Shown here: in pieces, positions 10,497 to 19,545 of the stretch
Position numbering within the stretch: the first letter of the stretch is position 1
Layout: each line of letters begins with the position of its first letter
NCBI GenBank assembly: GCA_965207495.1
Contig: OZ242287.1
Location: 1,922,001-1,986,000, forward strand
Source: Bin5 sp965207495
GTDB taxonomy: Bacteria; Chloroflexota; Anaerolineae; Caldilineales; Caldilineaceae
Reading direction: 5' to 3'
DNA length: 64,000 bases
Position numbers and translations under genes: made by a program
Notes under the pieces: generated by a model
What the model saw: the letters and a program-made list of their open reading frames with translations, nothing else
The model's database searches: none
What the model was told of the DNA's origin: nothing

Positions 10497-12170
10497 TTAC
10501 TGTCTCTCCTCCGTACCCTCCGGCTCGTCATCCTCGGCTGCCTCTTCTCCCGAAGCCTCTCCCTCGTCAGCCGAAGCCGAATCTGCGTCCGGCGCTTCTT
10601 CCGCCACAGCCTCAGCCATCTCCTCTGCCGGCGCCTCCGCCTCGTCGACAGCCGCTTCAGCAACGGCCTCCCCGGGCTCGTCATTCGCCTCATTCGACTC
10701 AGCTACAACTGCCACCGGTTCCTCAACGTCCGATTCCGCCCCGGTTGCGGCGGCTTCAGGTTCGGTATCCTGGGCCTCCGCCTCAGCTACTGCCGCTTCG
10801 GGCTCCTCGGCAGCAGCGTCCGTTTCGGCAACGGCTTCCTTCGGCTCTTCAGCCGGCGCGCCCGCATCAGCAATGGCCGCCTCCGGCTCTTCAACCGGCG
10901 TTTCGGCTTCTGCTACAGGCGCATCGGGCTCCTCGGCGGCTTCGGTCTCAAATTTCTCCGCCTCCGTTTCCAGTAGCGCTTGGCCCACAATTTCATCGGC
11001 CTGCCGTCGGCTCAATCCGATCCGCTGGCGGTCCGGATGAATGCGCAAAATCTTCACCGGAATGCGATCACCGCTGCTCACCATCTTGAGCGGCTCAGCC
11101 ACCGTGATATCGGCCAGTTCGCTAATATGGATCAACCCCTCGATTCCAGGCTCAAGCTGTGCAAACGCGCCAAAATCGATCACCCTTGTAACCGTGACCA
11201 GAATCGTCTCATTTACCTTGTAGCGCTCTTCGATGCTTTCCCAGGGATTCGAGAGCAAACGCTTGCGGCTCAGCGCGATGCGGCTGCGTTCCGGGTCCAG
11301 GCGCAGTACTTCGACCTGAATGCGCTCGCCCACCTTCAACACATCACGCGGGTGGCTGACAGGCGTCCAGCCGATTTCACTGACGTGCAGAAGCCCGTCC
11401 GCGCCCCCGATGTCAACGAACGCGCCAAATGGCCGCAGGCTCCGCACCTCGCCGTCTACGACCAAGCCAACCTCTAACTCCTCAAATAGCTGCGCCTTGC
11501 GTCCAGCGCGGTACTCGCGTTCCGCTAGACGGTAGGAGAGCACGAGCCGGCGCCTCTGCCGCTCAACTTCAATCACCTTGACTGGCAAATCCTGGCCCAC
11601 GATCTGTTGCAGCCGCTCATTGCGCTGCTCTTCATTCATATTGCGCGGCAGCCCCACCACATGCGAAGCCGGAATAAACCCCCGCAAATGGTCGAAATCA
11701 GCCAGCAATCCGCCCTTGTTGAAGCCAACCACCTTGCGCACCGTGATCTCGCCGCTCTCAAGCATCTTCTCTGCAACGAGCCAGTCCTTTTTCTGCAAGG
11801 CATCCGCAATGCTCAAAACCAACATGCCTTCACTGGTTGTGAGCTTGCTCACCACCACCGGTACCGTCTCGCCTTCACGCAGCGTGTCCACGTACTCTTC
11901 CTCAAGCCGGTTCAGATCCGACTGGGGCACTATCCCATCACGCTTCGCGCCAATATTGACCAGCAGCTCATTCGACCGTACCTCCACGACGATTCCCTCG
12001 CGAAGATCACCGCGTTCCGGCAAACTGAGGTCCTCCTCTTCCGCGAGATACTGTTCAAAGAGCATCTCATCGGCCTGCTGCTCTTCACTGACATTTTCAA
12101 CTTCGGCGTTCTCGGCCTCGTCGCCTATCATCTCAGACTCGTCGCCTATAATCTCAGACTCTGACATCAT
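10497..12170 (-). CDS. S1 RNA-binding domain protein (ribosomal protein S1-like) with acidic Ala-Glu tail
   Basis: The chosen start at 12170 (ATGATGTCAGAG) has AGGTGGA at proper spacing and gives 557 residues. An acidic N-terminal stretch is followed by four S1 repeats: REGIVVEVRSNELLVNIGAKRDG; a weaker second one around GGLLADFDHLRGFIP; VVDGEVRSLRPFGAFVDIGG; and VTVTRVIDFGAFAQLEPGIEG. The last two are the best conserved. The final 140 or so residues are an imperfect Glu/Ala/Pro repeat built from units like AEEPEAAVAEA. S1 proteins bind mRNA at the 30S subunit. Four-repeat forms are usual outside proteobacteria, but the long acidic tail is notable. It has its own strong promoter. Confidence 0.9.
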   Translation of the reverse strand: MMSESEIIGDESEMIGDEAENAEVENVSEEQQADEMLFEQYLAEEEDLSLPERGDLREGIVVEVRSNELLVNIGAKRDGIVPQSDLNRLEEEYVDTLREGETVPVVVSKLTTSEGMLVLSIADALQKKDWLVAEKMLESGEITVRKVVGFNKGGLLADFDHLRGFIPASHVVGLPRNMNEEQRNERLQQIVGQDLPVKVIEVERQRRRLVLSYRLAEREYRAGRKAQLFEELEVGLVVDGEVRSLRPFGAFVDIGGADGLLHVSEIGWTPVSHPRDVLKVGERIQVEVLRLDPERSRIALSRKRLLSNPWESIEERYKVNETILVTVTRVIDFGAFAQLEPGIEGLIHISELADITVAEPLKMVSSGDRIPVKILRIHPDRQRIGLSRRQADEIVGQALLETEAEKFETEAAEEPDAPVAEAETPVEEPEAAIADAGAPAEEPKEAVAETDAAAEEPEAAVAEAEAQDTEPEAAATGAESDVEEPVAVVAESNEANDEPGEAVAEAAVDEAEAPAEEMAEAVAEEAPDADSASADEGEASGEEAAEDDEPEGTEERQ

Positions 12171-12302
12171 CGAATTGTCCACCTGTGAAATGCGTAATTG
12201 CTGTGAAGTGCCCAGTTGCCAGCAAAACGGCCAGTCTGCCAACATGGCAGCCAAAAACCGCAGGACACGTCCGTCACCCTGTCCTATCTGCTATAGCCCT
12301 TC

Positions 12303-12331
12303 ATTATAGCAAGCTGATCTGGTGCCGTCAA
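12303..12331 (-). promoter_or_regulatory. Strong sigma-70-type promoter of the S1-domain gene
   Basis: Minus strand TTGACG (12331-12326), 17 bases, TATAAT (12308-12303). Eleven of twelve hexamer positions match consensus at optimal spacing. Transcription would begin near 12296 and give a leader of about 125 bases. Confidence 0.8.
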
Positions 12332-12400
12332 GCACAAAAAAAACAGCCAAAACAGCCACACGCCAAGCAGAAAATGATAAGTCTAAAAGGAGATTAAAGC

Positions 12401-12589
12401 GTGACGCAGAAGTCTGACCCGCACCTTAAGCGGCTATGTGGGGAGCAACTAAATCAAGTCCGAATACCCGAATCGCGAGCTTTTCAGCACCGAATTGAAA
12501 AGGCGCGCACGAACTGCGTCTGCCAGCCTCCACCAGGTGCCCCGCGTGAAAGGTCAGCCCAACCCGACAGCTTCGGAAAACGCCGTTGA
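12401..12589 (+). CDS. Possible small protein, unknown
   Basis: A 62-codon frame starts with GTG, eight bases after AAGGAGA, an excellent ribosome site in an otherwise noncoding spacer. The product is basic and hydrophilic with two Cys and a PPPGAPRE segment, and is not recognised. It ends against the convergent DUF4129 gene. The ribosome site is the main evidence, so it could be chance or a remnant. Confidence 0.25.
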   Translation: MTQKSDPHLKRLCGEQLNQVRIPESRAFQHRIEKARTNCVCQPPPGAPRERSAQPDSFGKRR

Positions 12590-14260
12590 TCACGCCTTGG
12601 CCTCAGGGTCGTCCGCCCCTTCCTCATCCATCCCTTCCTCGTCCGAATCCGGCTTCTCTTCATTCAGTCCCGCTATCGCGTTTCGGATCTGTGTCCAAGC
12701 ACGTTTCAACAAAGGGACCGCATCTGCCTCCGTGCTCTGACGCGCAAATTCGATCTTTACAAAACTGGCCGTCAGCCGCTCGGCTGCCTCCTCATCCTCG
12801 CTCTCAACCCGGGTCCCCAAACGCGCCTGAAAACTGTACGGCGTCTCTCCCGGCCGCCGCCGCATGCCCTGTTCCGCCGCGCTCTCCAGCGTCGAAACAT
12901 AGAAGTATCGGACCTGCTCATCCGGCGGCAAACGGCCCAGCATCAGCTCATCCAGCCAGCGGCGCACTCGCGAGCGGCCAGACTTTCCTTGCTCGTCCTC
13001 CTCCTCCGGCAGTCTCCTTGCGCGCCATTCGCTGAACGCCACCCCAATCTGTTTCCAGCCGAGTAGGAACTGCCGCAGCCAGGCCAATATCAGCTGGAAA
13101 TTGACCCCCCGCCCTTGAAGATAAATGTAGGTCGCGTAGCCGAGCAGCAGCGCGATGATTATCCAGAACACCGTGCCGCCTAGCCATGGCGGCGCCTCCG
13201 CCTGTGCGACCTGCTCGATCTGCGGCGCACTGATCTCCGGTTGCTCGCGCGGCGGCTCCTCGACTACCTCCTCGTCGCCTCCGAAAAGCAGGGCGAGAAG
13301 CCCCATTATCAGACCCAAAATCAGGTAGATCGCCCCCGATATGGCCCGCATAGCCAGTCCCATCAACTGGGCCAGCCGGAACGTCCCGCCCAGCGGCATC
13401 AAAAAGGCCACCGCCGCCACAACCAGCAGCAGACCGAACGCATAGAAAGGCCAGTTGCGCACGATCACCGACTCACTGGGCAGCTTGGCCAGCTGCCACC
13501 GCGCCCGCAGTGCCGCCAGATGCCCGAACGTCAGCAGCAGCAGACCCAGCACAAAATAGACGATCGCCGCGCCGATGACACCCCCTGCAATATCCTGCCG
13601 CACCAGCGCGAAAAATCCGTTCGAGCCCATCCCCACCTGGCTGGCCGCGGTCAACACAATCAGCAGCATCCCCCCAATCGCCCAGCGCTCGCTGAAACGC
13701 CGCACCAGCGCGCCGCGATCACTCTGTATGCGATGATCGTCGCCGCTGACCGGTCTAGACGCCGCCTCCAGATCGGCAAGTTCATCCGCCTGCAGGCCCA
13801 TCGCCAGAAAATCATTCGTCACCAGTACGGCCATGCCCCACGCGATCAGGATGAACAGCCCGTTGACGATGAACATCAGCGTGAGAAGAACGCCAAAGGG
13901 TTGCAGCACCATCGACGCCGGCGCCGGCCATCCCTCGACCGTCGCCCACAGCACCACGCGCGCCGCAAACAGGATCAACCCCAGCTCCGCAAGACGAAAG
14001 GTCACCGATCGCCGCTGTCGTTGCTCAGGGCGCACTAGCATCGTCGTCGTATATCCGCCCACCAGCGCCGCCCCGATCGACGTGATCCGCAATATATTCA
14101 AATAGGTTTCCGGCAGCCCTGGTCCAATATGCCGGACGAACGAAGTCAACGCCACCAACAGGCAGCCGACCAACGCCGCAATGACCGCCGGACGCAAAAG
14201 GGAGTCCTGCCATGCATGGTCGAAACCAGGATGCTGTTGGACGCTCTCTGACTCTGTCAT
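12590..14260 (-). CDS. Multi-pass membrane protein with C-terminal DUF4129 domain
   Basis: Starting at the ATG at 14260 (CAGGACAG upstream) the protein has 556 residues. About nine to eleven hydrophobic segments are spread over the first 370, including a cluster of helices near AAIVYFVLGLLLLTFG and FGLLLVVAAVAFLMPLGG. An acidic cytosolic loop (EEVVEEPPREQPE) precedes the final helix. The last 150 residues fit DUF4129: VRYFYVSTLESAAEQGMRRR, TPYSF and the FVKIEFARQ helix. The family is the usual third partner of MoxR and DUF58 genes, as here, and may relate to transglutaminase-like membrane systems. The molecular role is unknown. Confidence 0.85.
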   Translation of the reverse strand: MTESESVQQHPGFDHAWQDSLLRPAVIAALVGCLLVALTSFVRHIGPGLPETYLNILRITSIGAALVGGYTTTMLVRPEQRQRRSVTFRLAELGLILFAARVVLWATVEGWPAPASMVLQPFGVLLTLMFIVNGLFILIAWGMAVLVTNDFLAMGLQADELADLEAASRPVSGDDHRIQSDRGALVRRFSERWAIGGMLLIVLTAASQVGMGSNGFFALVRQDIAGGVIGAAIVYFVLGLLLLTFGHLAALRARWQLAKLPSESVIVRNWPFYAFGLLLVVAAVAFLMPLGGTFRLAQLMGLAMRAISGAIYLILGLIMGLLALLFGGDEEVVEEPPREQPEISAPQIEQVAQAEAPPWLGGTVFWIIIALLLGYATYIYLQGRGVNFQLILAWLRQFLLGWKQIGVAFSEWRARRLPEEEDEQGKSGRSRVRRWLDELMLGRLPPDEQVRYFYVSTLESAAEQGMRRRPGETPYSFQARLGTRVESEDEEAAERLTASFVKIEFARQSTEADAVPLLKRAWTQIRNAIAGLNEEKPDSDEEGMDEEGADDPEAKA

Positions 14261-14352
14261 CTGTCCTGAACCCAATCCCACTTCACACCACTACTGGGAA
14301 GCCACAACACAGGCCCTGCCCATATTGTTCCTCAGCCTCGCCCCTGCGCTCC

Positions 14353-14382
14353 CCACTAACCACTAACCACTGACCACTGACC
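14353..14382. repeat. ACCACTG/ACTAACC heptamer array
   Basis: A tandem run of heptamers, CCACTAA twice then CCACTGA twice, directly past the end of the DUF58 gene. Related arrays occur at 18709, 28424, 28990, 57411 and 57556. Confidence 0.75.
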
Positions 14383-14383
14383 T

Positions 14384-15658
14384 TCAATTCTGAAGCTTCA
14401 GCAAATCCGATTCCCAAATCGTCTGATGTGAAGTAATGCCCAGCGCCTCCGCCTGCTCCTGTATGCGCTTGAACTGCGGTTGCAACGTGCACACCAGGAC
14501 ATATACATTCAGTCCCCGCCGGTACATGCCGTGCAATAGCCAGACCAATTCCTCGGTCAGCCGCGGCGTCACCACCACCAACGTGGAACCCCAGCTCAAA
14601 TGCGCCACCCGTCTCGGCAGCCAGGTCGGCAAAGCTATCGGGGAGCTCCACGCCTCCTCTTCGGCATTCTCGGCCGGTGCTTTCGCGGGAGCTCTGCCAT
14701 TCCTGTTCGAAGACTCGTCCTCCGCCTTGCGCATGTCCCGCATCTGAATACGGGCCAGGATTTCAAGTATCCCCATCAGATGCCCGCGCCCATTCCGGGA
14801 GGGAACGGCCAGCACCTCCGCACCCGAGCGCGGATCCTCCCCGTTGCTGATAAAGCCAACCTCCTGCCTCTGCTCCGCCACGTGACTGGCCACAGACGCC
14901 GCCAGCACAACCGCCCATTCACTGCCGCTGTACTCTTCCCGGTAAGGGAAAGCGCTGCGGTCCAGGTCGAGTACCACCGTCGTAGTCAGGGCCATCGAAG
15001 GCTGGAACTTTTTCACCAGCAGTGTGCCCTCGTGCGCACTCGCCCGCCAGTGAATGTTGCGCATGCTGTCGCCGCTCTCATACGGCCGCACGCCGGCCAT
15101 GCGTGTCGGGTCCTGATATAGGCGGTGCGGGCTGCGCATATCGCCGAATGGCAAAAGACTTGGCAGACCCAGGTCCGCCAGGGAGTAGACTTTGGGGTAG
15201 ACCGTAAGCAGGTGCGAGGACGTTTCTTGCCAGGAGGACTCGGCAAATCCGAACAGATCGCCCGTCTGCAAATTGAGCGGGCCGACCTCATAGTAGCCGC
15301 GGCGGTGGCAGTGTAATTCGAACTGACGCCGGGTCACCGAACGGCCGCCCACGGTGATCACCGTGCTGTACTGTTCGATCGCTCTCAGGTCAATCGGGAC
15401 ATTCTCTTGCAGCCGCAGCCAGGGAATCGGCAGCCGGCTTCGGTTCAGAAAGTCGATATCGCTATGGATTCTCTCGCCGGCAAATGCCTTGGCCGGCACC
15501 CGCCGCGATACATTCAAATTGCGCAGACTGCGCCGCGTCCACCAATGACTGATCAGCCACACGCCTCCCACCACGTAGAAGACGTAGTAGATCCAGTCCA
15601 TTCGCAGAAAGACCGCGAATGCAAACAGAAAAAGTAAAAGGAAGAAAAGATCGAACAA
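14384..15658 (-). CDS. DUF58 domain-containing protein
   Basis: The frame extends far upstream inside moxR, but that part is Arg/Trp-rich shadow sequence. The best start is a TTG at 15658, just past the moxR stop and eight bases after an AGGA site, giving 424 residues. An ATG at 15601 is an alternative. Two N-terminal membrane segments (FDLFFLLLFLFAFAVF and YYVFYVVGGVWLI) are followed by a beta-rich region. The DUF58 core has RPYESGDSMRNIHWRASAHEGTL-type sequence near residues 205-230 and a vWA-like region with VVLDLD. Such proteins are encoded with MoxR chaperone ATPases, which are thought to load metal or assemble complexes. The exact role is unknown. Confidence 0.88.
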   Translation of the reverse strand: MFDLFFLLLFLFAFAVFLRMDWIYYVFYVVGGVWLISHWWTRRSLRNLNVSRRVPAKAFAGERIHSDIDFLNRSRLPIPWLRLQENVPIDLRAIEQYSTVITVGGRSVTRRQFELHCHRRGYYEVGPLNLQTGDLFGFAESSWQETSSHLLTVYPKVYSLADLGLPSLLPFGDMRSPHRLYQDPTRMAGVRPYESGDSMRNIHWRASAHEGTLLVKKFQPSMALTTTVVLDLDRSAFPYREEYSGSEWAVVLAASVASHVAEQRQEVGFISNGEDPRSGAEVLAVPSRNGRGHLMGILEILARIQMRDMRKAEDESSNRNGRAPAKAPAENAEEEAWSSPIALPTWLPRRVAHLSWGSTLVVVTPRLTEELVWLLHGMYRRGLNVYVLVCTLQPQFKRIQEQAEALGITSHQTIWESDLLKLQN

Positions 15659-15662
15659 CTGG

Positions 15663-16649
15663 CTATTCCTGTCCCCCCGTAGCGAGGGCCGCCTCCCAAT
15701 CCTCAGTCTCGTCACCCAAATTGAGCGCAGTCTCTTCCAGCAGCTCGGTAACGATCTGGTCGGCCGTGCGTCCCCGTAACGCCGCGTCCGAACGCACGAT
15801 GCAGCGATGCGGCAAGGCCAGCGGCGCCAGCGCCTGCACGTCGTCCGGCAGCGCGTAATCGCGACCCCGTAGCGCAGCCCGCGCCTGCGCACCGCGATAG
15901 AGCGCCAGCGAACCGCGCGGGCTCGCGCCCAACGCCAGGTCAGAGTGGCTGCGCGTCGCCTGCACCAGCCCCACAATGTAGTCGCGAATGCTGTCCGCCA
16001 CCTTCACATCCCAGATCTGTTCCGCCAGCTCAGGCAAGTTGTGCCCATCCACCACCGCCTCCAGCGTCTCGATCGGATGCCTGTGTCCCAAACTGATCAG
16101 CATTTCCCCCTCTTCCTCTCCCGACAAATAACCCAGGTTCAGCTTGAAGAGGAATCGATCCAACTGGGCTTCCGGCAGCGGGAAGGTGCCTTCGTACTCA
16201 ACCGGGTTCTGTGTGGCAATCACCATGAACGGCCGCGGCAGCTCACGCGTTAAGCCATCCGCAGTAATCTGCCGTTCACCCATACACTCCAGCAGCGCCG
16301 CCTGCGTACGCGGCGTCGCCCGGTTTATCTCGTCCGCCAAAAGGATATGGGTAAACGCAGGCCCCGCAATAAACTGAAACTGGCGTGTCTCCTGGTTGAA
16401 AATGCTCGTGCCCGTAATGTCGCTGGGTAGCAGATCGGGCGTGCACTGCAGCCGGCGGAAATCAACGCCCAGGCTGACGGAAAGCGCCCGCGCCATCATC
16501 GTCTTGCCGACACCGGGTACATCCTCAAGCAGAACGTGCCCCTCACACAGCAACGCAATCAGCAGGTGTTCGATTACCTCTGCTTTGCCTACGATTACAT
16601 CGCCGACATTGTTCAGCAAATCACGCGAAAAATCCTGTGCAGTTTCCAT
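15663..16649 (-). CDS. MoxR-family AAA+ ATPase
   Basis: A 328-residue AAA+ ATPase. Walker A is at 43-51 (DVPGVGKTM), and Walker B at 103-107 (LLADE) is followed by INRATPRTQAALLECMGE. The sensor region is FMVIATQNPVEYEGTFPLPEAQLDRF, all standard for MoxR. These chaperone-like ATPases act with vWA or DUF58 partners. The gene leads a three-gene operon in which the DUF58 gene starts about five bases after this stop. ATG is at 16649. Confidence 0.94.
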   Translation of the reverse strand: METAQDFSRDLLNNVGDVIVGKAEVIEHLLIALLCEGHVLLEDVPGVGKTMMARALSVSLGVDFRRLQCTPDLLPSDITGTSIFNQETRQFQFIAGPAFTHILLADEINRATPRTQAALLECMGERQITADGLTRELPRPFMVIATQNPVEYEGTFPLPEAQLDRFLFKLNLGYLSGEEEGEMLISLGHRHPIETLEAVVDGHNLPELAEQIWDVKVADSIRDYIVGLVQATRSHSDLALGASPRGSLALYRGAQARAALRGRDYALPDDVQALAPLALPHRCIVRSDAALRGRTADQIVTELLEETALNLGDETEDWEAALATGGQE

Positions 16650-16922
16650 GCAGTGCCTCTATCTGTGGTACGGGGCGGGTCTCACCATTACGCCACACCG
16701 GCGAACTGTGCGCTACAACACAGCAGAAGATTCCGCGCAAGCGCCCGACAACCGGCTGGCTGTGTGACATTTGAAGGGCATTCAATATCCGCCGATTGTA
16801 CATCACTCCCCTGAAATCGGCGAACTTGCTGCCCCTCAACCGTCCCCGGCCAATGCTGCCGGTTGCACCAGGACGCGTTAAGAAATTAGAGAGAGGATCA
16901 ACCGCTGAATCGGCTGTTTTCT

Positions 16923-16951
16923 TTGACCTGCCCGGAGCTTTGTGCTATCGT
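16923..16951 (+). promoter_or_regulatory. Putative tRNA-Arg promoter
   Basis: TTGACC (16923-16928), 17 bases, TATCGT (16946-16951), with a TGTGC extension before the -10 box. Transcription would start about 18 bases upstream of the mature tRNA. Confidence 0.6.
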
Positions 16952-16975
16952 CTTCTGGCGTGTGCAGCGTTTCCT

Positions 16976-17048
16976 GCCCCCGTAGCTCAGAGGATAGAGC
17001 AGAGGTTTCCTAAACCTTTGGCCGTAGGTTCGACTCCTACCGGGGGCG
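16976..17048 (+). tRNA. tRNA-Arg (anticodon CCT)
   Basis: A 73-base cloverleaf. Acceptor GCCCCCG pairs with CGGGGGC. The D-arm is GCTC/GAGC, the anticodon stem GAGGT/ACCTT, and the loop TTCCTAA has CCT at 34-36. The variable loop is five bases, the T-arm is GTAGG-TTCGACT-CCTAC, and the discriminator is G. CCA is not encoded. It reads AGG codons. Confidence 0.96.
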
Positions 17049-17079
17049 CTCTCCTTCACCCTTCCCCAAGGAAAATGGC

Positions 17080-17117
17080 TGACAAAACAAAGTGGGAGAC
17101 GTAGCCGCGTCTCCCAC
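17080..17117 (-). terminator. Rho-independent terminator downstream of the MlrC gene
   Basis: A perfect 10-bp stem (17092-17101 with 17108-17117, 6-base loop) is followed on the minus strand by TTTGTTTTG. It lies 39 bases after the stop of the M81 gene and thus closes that minus-strand operon. It may also stop read-through from the tRNA, although no T-tract follows on the plus strand. Confidence 0.85.
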
Positions 17118-17155
17118 CCCCTCCCATCTTCCACTTTGCCATCAGTCGAGAACCG

Positions 17156-18634
17156 CTACACCTGCGTCGTGAATGGATAGACGTCACGGCCAAGTCGCCG
17201 AAAAGGCAGGTCGCGCAGACTGTGGACGCTCGGCTCGGCCACCACGTGGATCGCTCCTGCCCAGGATTCGAAACCAGCCCGAAAATGCGTGCTCGATTTC
17301 ACGCAAATGTACCGCATCTGCCGTGGATCCAGGCCGAGCGTCCTCGCGAAGGCAGTATCGAAGGGCTGTTCTCGCCTGCTGACCAGCAACACGTGAATCC
17401 CATCCTGAACGACGTGAGCCGATGGCCCCATATTCCCGCCCAGACCCGCATACATCGGCCCGTCGTACCGAAATGCCCCGTCAGCCAGCGCCGTAACCTC
17501 TACCTCCATCGACACCGGAACGCCCTGCAATGGCGAAGACTTACCGCCCACCTCCAGCGTCAGACGCGCGCCAATGCCTGCCTCGTGACAGCGCGCAGCG
17601 GCCTCAGGGTCGACAATGTAGAGGACGCACGCATCCTCCAACTGCATGTCGACAAATGTCTGCAAAACGCCCGTGCTGTCCCCCGGCGAACCGCCGCCTG
17701 TGTTGTCCTGCAAATCGGCCAGAATGATGGGGTAACGACCGGCCGTCTGTGCCTTTTCCAACGCAGCACGCGCCGGCAGCAACGGCAGTTGCCACTCTTC
17801 CCGCCGCGCATAAATCCACTCTCCCAACTGGTCGGCGTACGCCTGGGCCAGCGCCTGGTCATTGTCGGTCACGACATAGACCGAGGCGCCCATATCCGGC
17901 ACGTCAGCCAGGAAAAAGCACGTAGCAATCGAGCCGCACACGACACCCTCTGATGACTCGATCCGGTGCAGTTCAGCGATCGCATCCCGCATCGGCGGAT
18001 GCGCCGTCACCTGGTTCAGCCCCCAGACCATCGGAATCTGGTGCAGTGCCATCGTCGGCCGCAGACCCTCGCGCACGATGCGCGCCAGCACGTCCGCGCA
18101 CTCGCGGCCGCGCGCCGCCATGTCCACCTCCGGATAGGTCTCCCGCCCGATCAGTACATCCGCCATCGCCACCATCTGTTGCGAAACGTTCGAGTGGATG
18201 TCAAGCTGCGCCAGCACCGGCACGTCAGGCCCGACTGTATCCCGCACCGCGGCCAGCAGATGGCCCTCCGCATCCCCCAGACCGTCCGGCCCGTCCAGAT
18301 CCCCAACCGACATCGAGCCGTGCAGCTCCAGCAGCACCCCGTCCAATGGCATCGCTCTCGCGATCCCGTCAAGGATGCGCCCCAGCAACTCGTCATACAA
18401 CGGCCGCGGCGTCGGCGCGCTCGGTTGAGGTTCCCCCAATAATGTCGGAACGAGCTCGAAGTCGTGCGCCTGTGCGCCCTCGATAAAGCCGCCAATCGGC
18501 GTATTCGTCCCCGCAAAAGTATGCAGGATTTCGTCGCCCTCCAGCAGAAACCGCTCCCGATAGCTCTCTATCGTCGTCGGCACCGGCGTAAACGTACTGC
18601 TCTCGTGGCTCAGCCCGCCCGTCGCAACCCTCAT
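17156..18634 (-). CDS. M81-family metallopeptidase (MlrC-like)
   Basis: The start at 18634 (ATG, preceded by GGAGGGTCAT) gives 492 residues. The N-terminus MRVATGGLSHESSTFTP, then LLELHGSM, LAQLDIHSNVS and GRETYPEVDMAARG, are the conserved blocks of the M81/MlrC family, which includes the Sphingomonas protein acting late in microcystin breakdown. A GGGSPGDST segment begins the C-terminal MlrC domain. Family members are probably zinc enzymes with broad hydrolytic or amidohydrolase-like roles in catabolic clusters. It is the last gene of a probable operon with an SDR, a GH-like protein and a Gfo dehydrogenase. Confidence 0.9.
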   Translation of the reverse strand: MRVATGGLSHESSTFTPVPTTIESYRERFLLEGDEILHTFAGTNTPIGGFIEGAQAHDFELVPTLLGEPQPSAPTPRPLYDELLGRILDGIARAMPLDGVLLELHGSMSVGDLDGPDGLGDAEGHLLAAVRDTVGPDVPVLAQLDIHSNVSQQMVAMADVLIGRETYPEVDMAARGRECADVLARIVREGLRPTMALHQIPMVWGLNQVTAHPPMRDAIAELHRIESSEGVVCGSIATCFFLADVPDMGASVYVVTDNDQALAQAYADQLGEWIYARREEWQLPLLPARAALEKAQTAGRYPIILADLQDNTGGGSPGDSTGVLQTFVDMQLEDACVLYIVDPEAAARCHEAGIGARLTLEVGGKSSPLQGVPVSMEVEVTALADGAFRYDGPMYAGLGGNMGPSAHVVQDGIHVLLVSRREQPFDTAFARTLGLDPRQMRYICVKSSTHFRAGFESWAGAIHVVAEPSVHSLRDLPFRRLGRDVYPFTTQV

Positions 18635-18708
18635 ATGACCCTCCAACCCTCAACCCAGCTTCTCAACCAACCCCCCACGCTCAACCCTGTCCACCCCCAC
18701 CTATCCGT

Positions 18709-18741
18709 CACCGACCACCGACCACTGACCACCGACCACTG
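18709..18741. repeat. ACCACTG-type heptamer array
   Basis: Tandem units of CACCGAC and CACTGAC lie in the 111-base gap between the SDR and MlrC genes. Confidence 0.7.
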
Positions 18742-18744
18742 CTT

Positions 18745-19545
18745 CTAACCACCGCCCTCCTCCGGCTCCGGCAGCACAAGACCGTGCACAAATCCGCCGT
18801 CAACTCGTAGGACAGAGCCGGTCGCGTAATCGGCATCATCGCTGGCCAGATAGGCTGCAGCCTTGCCAATATCCTCCGGCACCCCTATCCGCCCCCAGGG
18901 GATGCGCTTTCCGCCTTCCGCTATATCTGCCTCGCTGTAAAAACTGCGTTCGCCAGGCGTGTCGATCCAGCCGGGATTAATCACGTTGACATTGATGCGG
19001 TCCCCGGCCAGTTCGGCTGCCATCGTCTTGCCCAGATGATTGATCGCCGCCTTCGACATATTGTACGCCCCGCTGCTGGGGAACGCGATCTCCTCATGGA
19101 CCGAGCTTATGATCACGATCTTGCCCCGGCTGCGCCCCGTGAGCGGCTGCTTCAGCATCTGCTGCGCCGCCAGCTGGCACGTGTGAAAAACGCCGAACTG
19201 CGTGACCTCAAACGTGCGCATCACGTTCTCCCACTTCGCCTCAACCACCGACTCCCGGATCGAGACCGCCGCGTTGGCCACCGCCACGTCGATGCGCCCA
19301 AAGCGCTCCACGCCTCCCTCGATCATCGCCGCCATCGCGTCCCGGTCAGAAACGTCCGCCTGCCACACCAGCGCCTCGCTTCCCATCTGCCGGATCTCCT
19401 CCGCCGCGCTCTTGGCCTCCGCCTCCGAAGTGCGGTAATTCACCACCACATTCGCGCCCTCCTCCGCCAGGCACAGCGCAATCCCCCGCCCGATCCCAAG
19501 CGAAGCGCCGGTAACCAGAGCCGTCTTTCCTTCAAATCGTCTCAT
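18745..19545 (-). CDS. SDR-family oxidoreductase
   Basis: A 266-residue classical SDR. TGASLGIGRGIA is at about 13-24. The usual NNAG is VANAAV here. The catalytic Ser lies in IISSVHEE and the YNMSK active-site pair follows, then NPGWIDTPGE and a C-terminal ATGSVLRVDGGF. It resembles the glucose 1-dehydrogenase/FabG-like group. The substrate is unknown; the neighbouring Gfo dehydrogenase and GH-like protein suggest a sugar derivative. ATG at 19545. Confidence 0.92.
   Translation of the reverse strand: MRRFEGKTALVTGASLGIGRGIALCLAEEGANVVVNYRTSEAEAKSAAEEIRQMGSEALVWQADVSDRDAMAAMIEGGVERFGRIDVAVANAAVSIRESVVEAKWENVMRTFEVTQFGVFHTCQLAAQQMLKQPLTGRSRGKIVIISSVHEEIAFPSSGAYNMSKAAINHLGKTMAAELAGDRINVNVINPGWIDTPGERSFYSEADIAEGGKRIPWGRIGVPEDIGKAAAYLASDDADYATGSVLRVDGGFVHGLVLPEPEEGGG

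Larger units (their letters stand above)
12171..12589. other. Intergenic region upstream of the S1-domain gene
   Basis: It contains the S1-gene promoter and a roughly 130-base leader on the minus strand, plus a short plus-strand frame with a good ribosome site (listed separately). A run of eight T on the minus strand (12336-12343) might end transcription from the DUF4129 gene, but no clear stem precedes it. Confidence 0.5.

Noticed and set aside
15659..15976. N-terminal extension of the DUF58 frame
   Set aside because: The extra residues are Arg/Trp-rich shadow of moxR; the DUF58 homology starts after the moxR stop.
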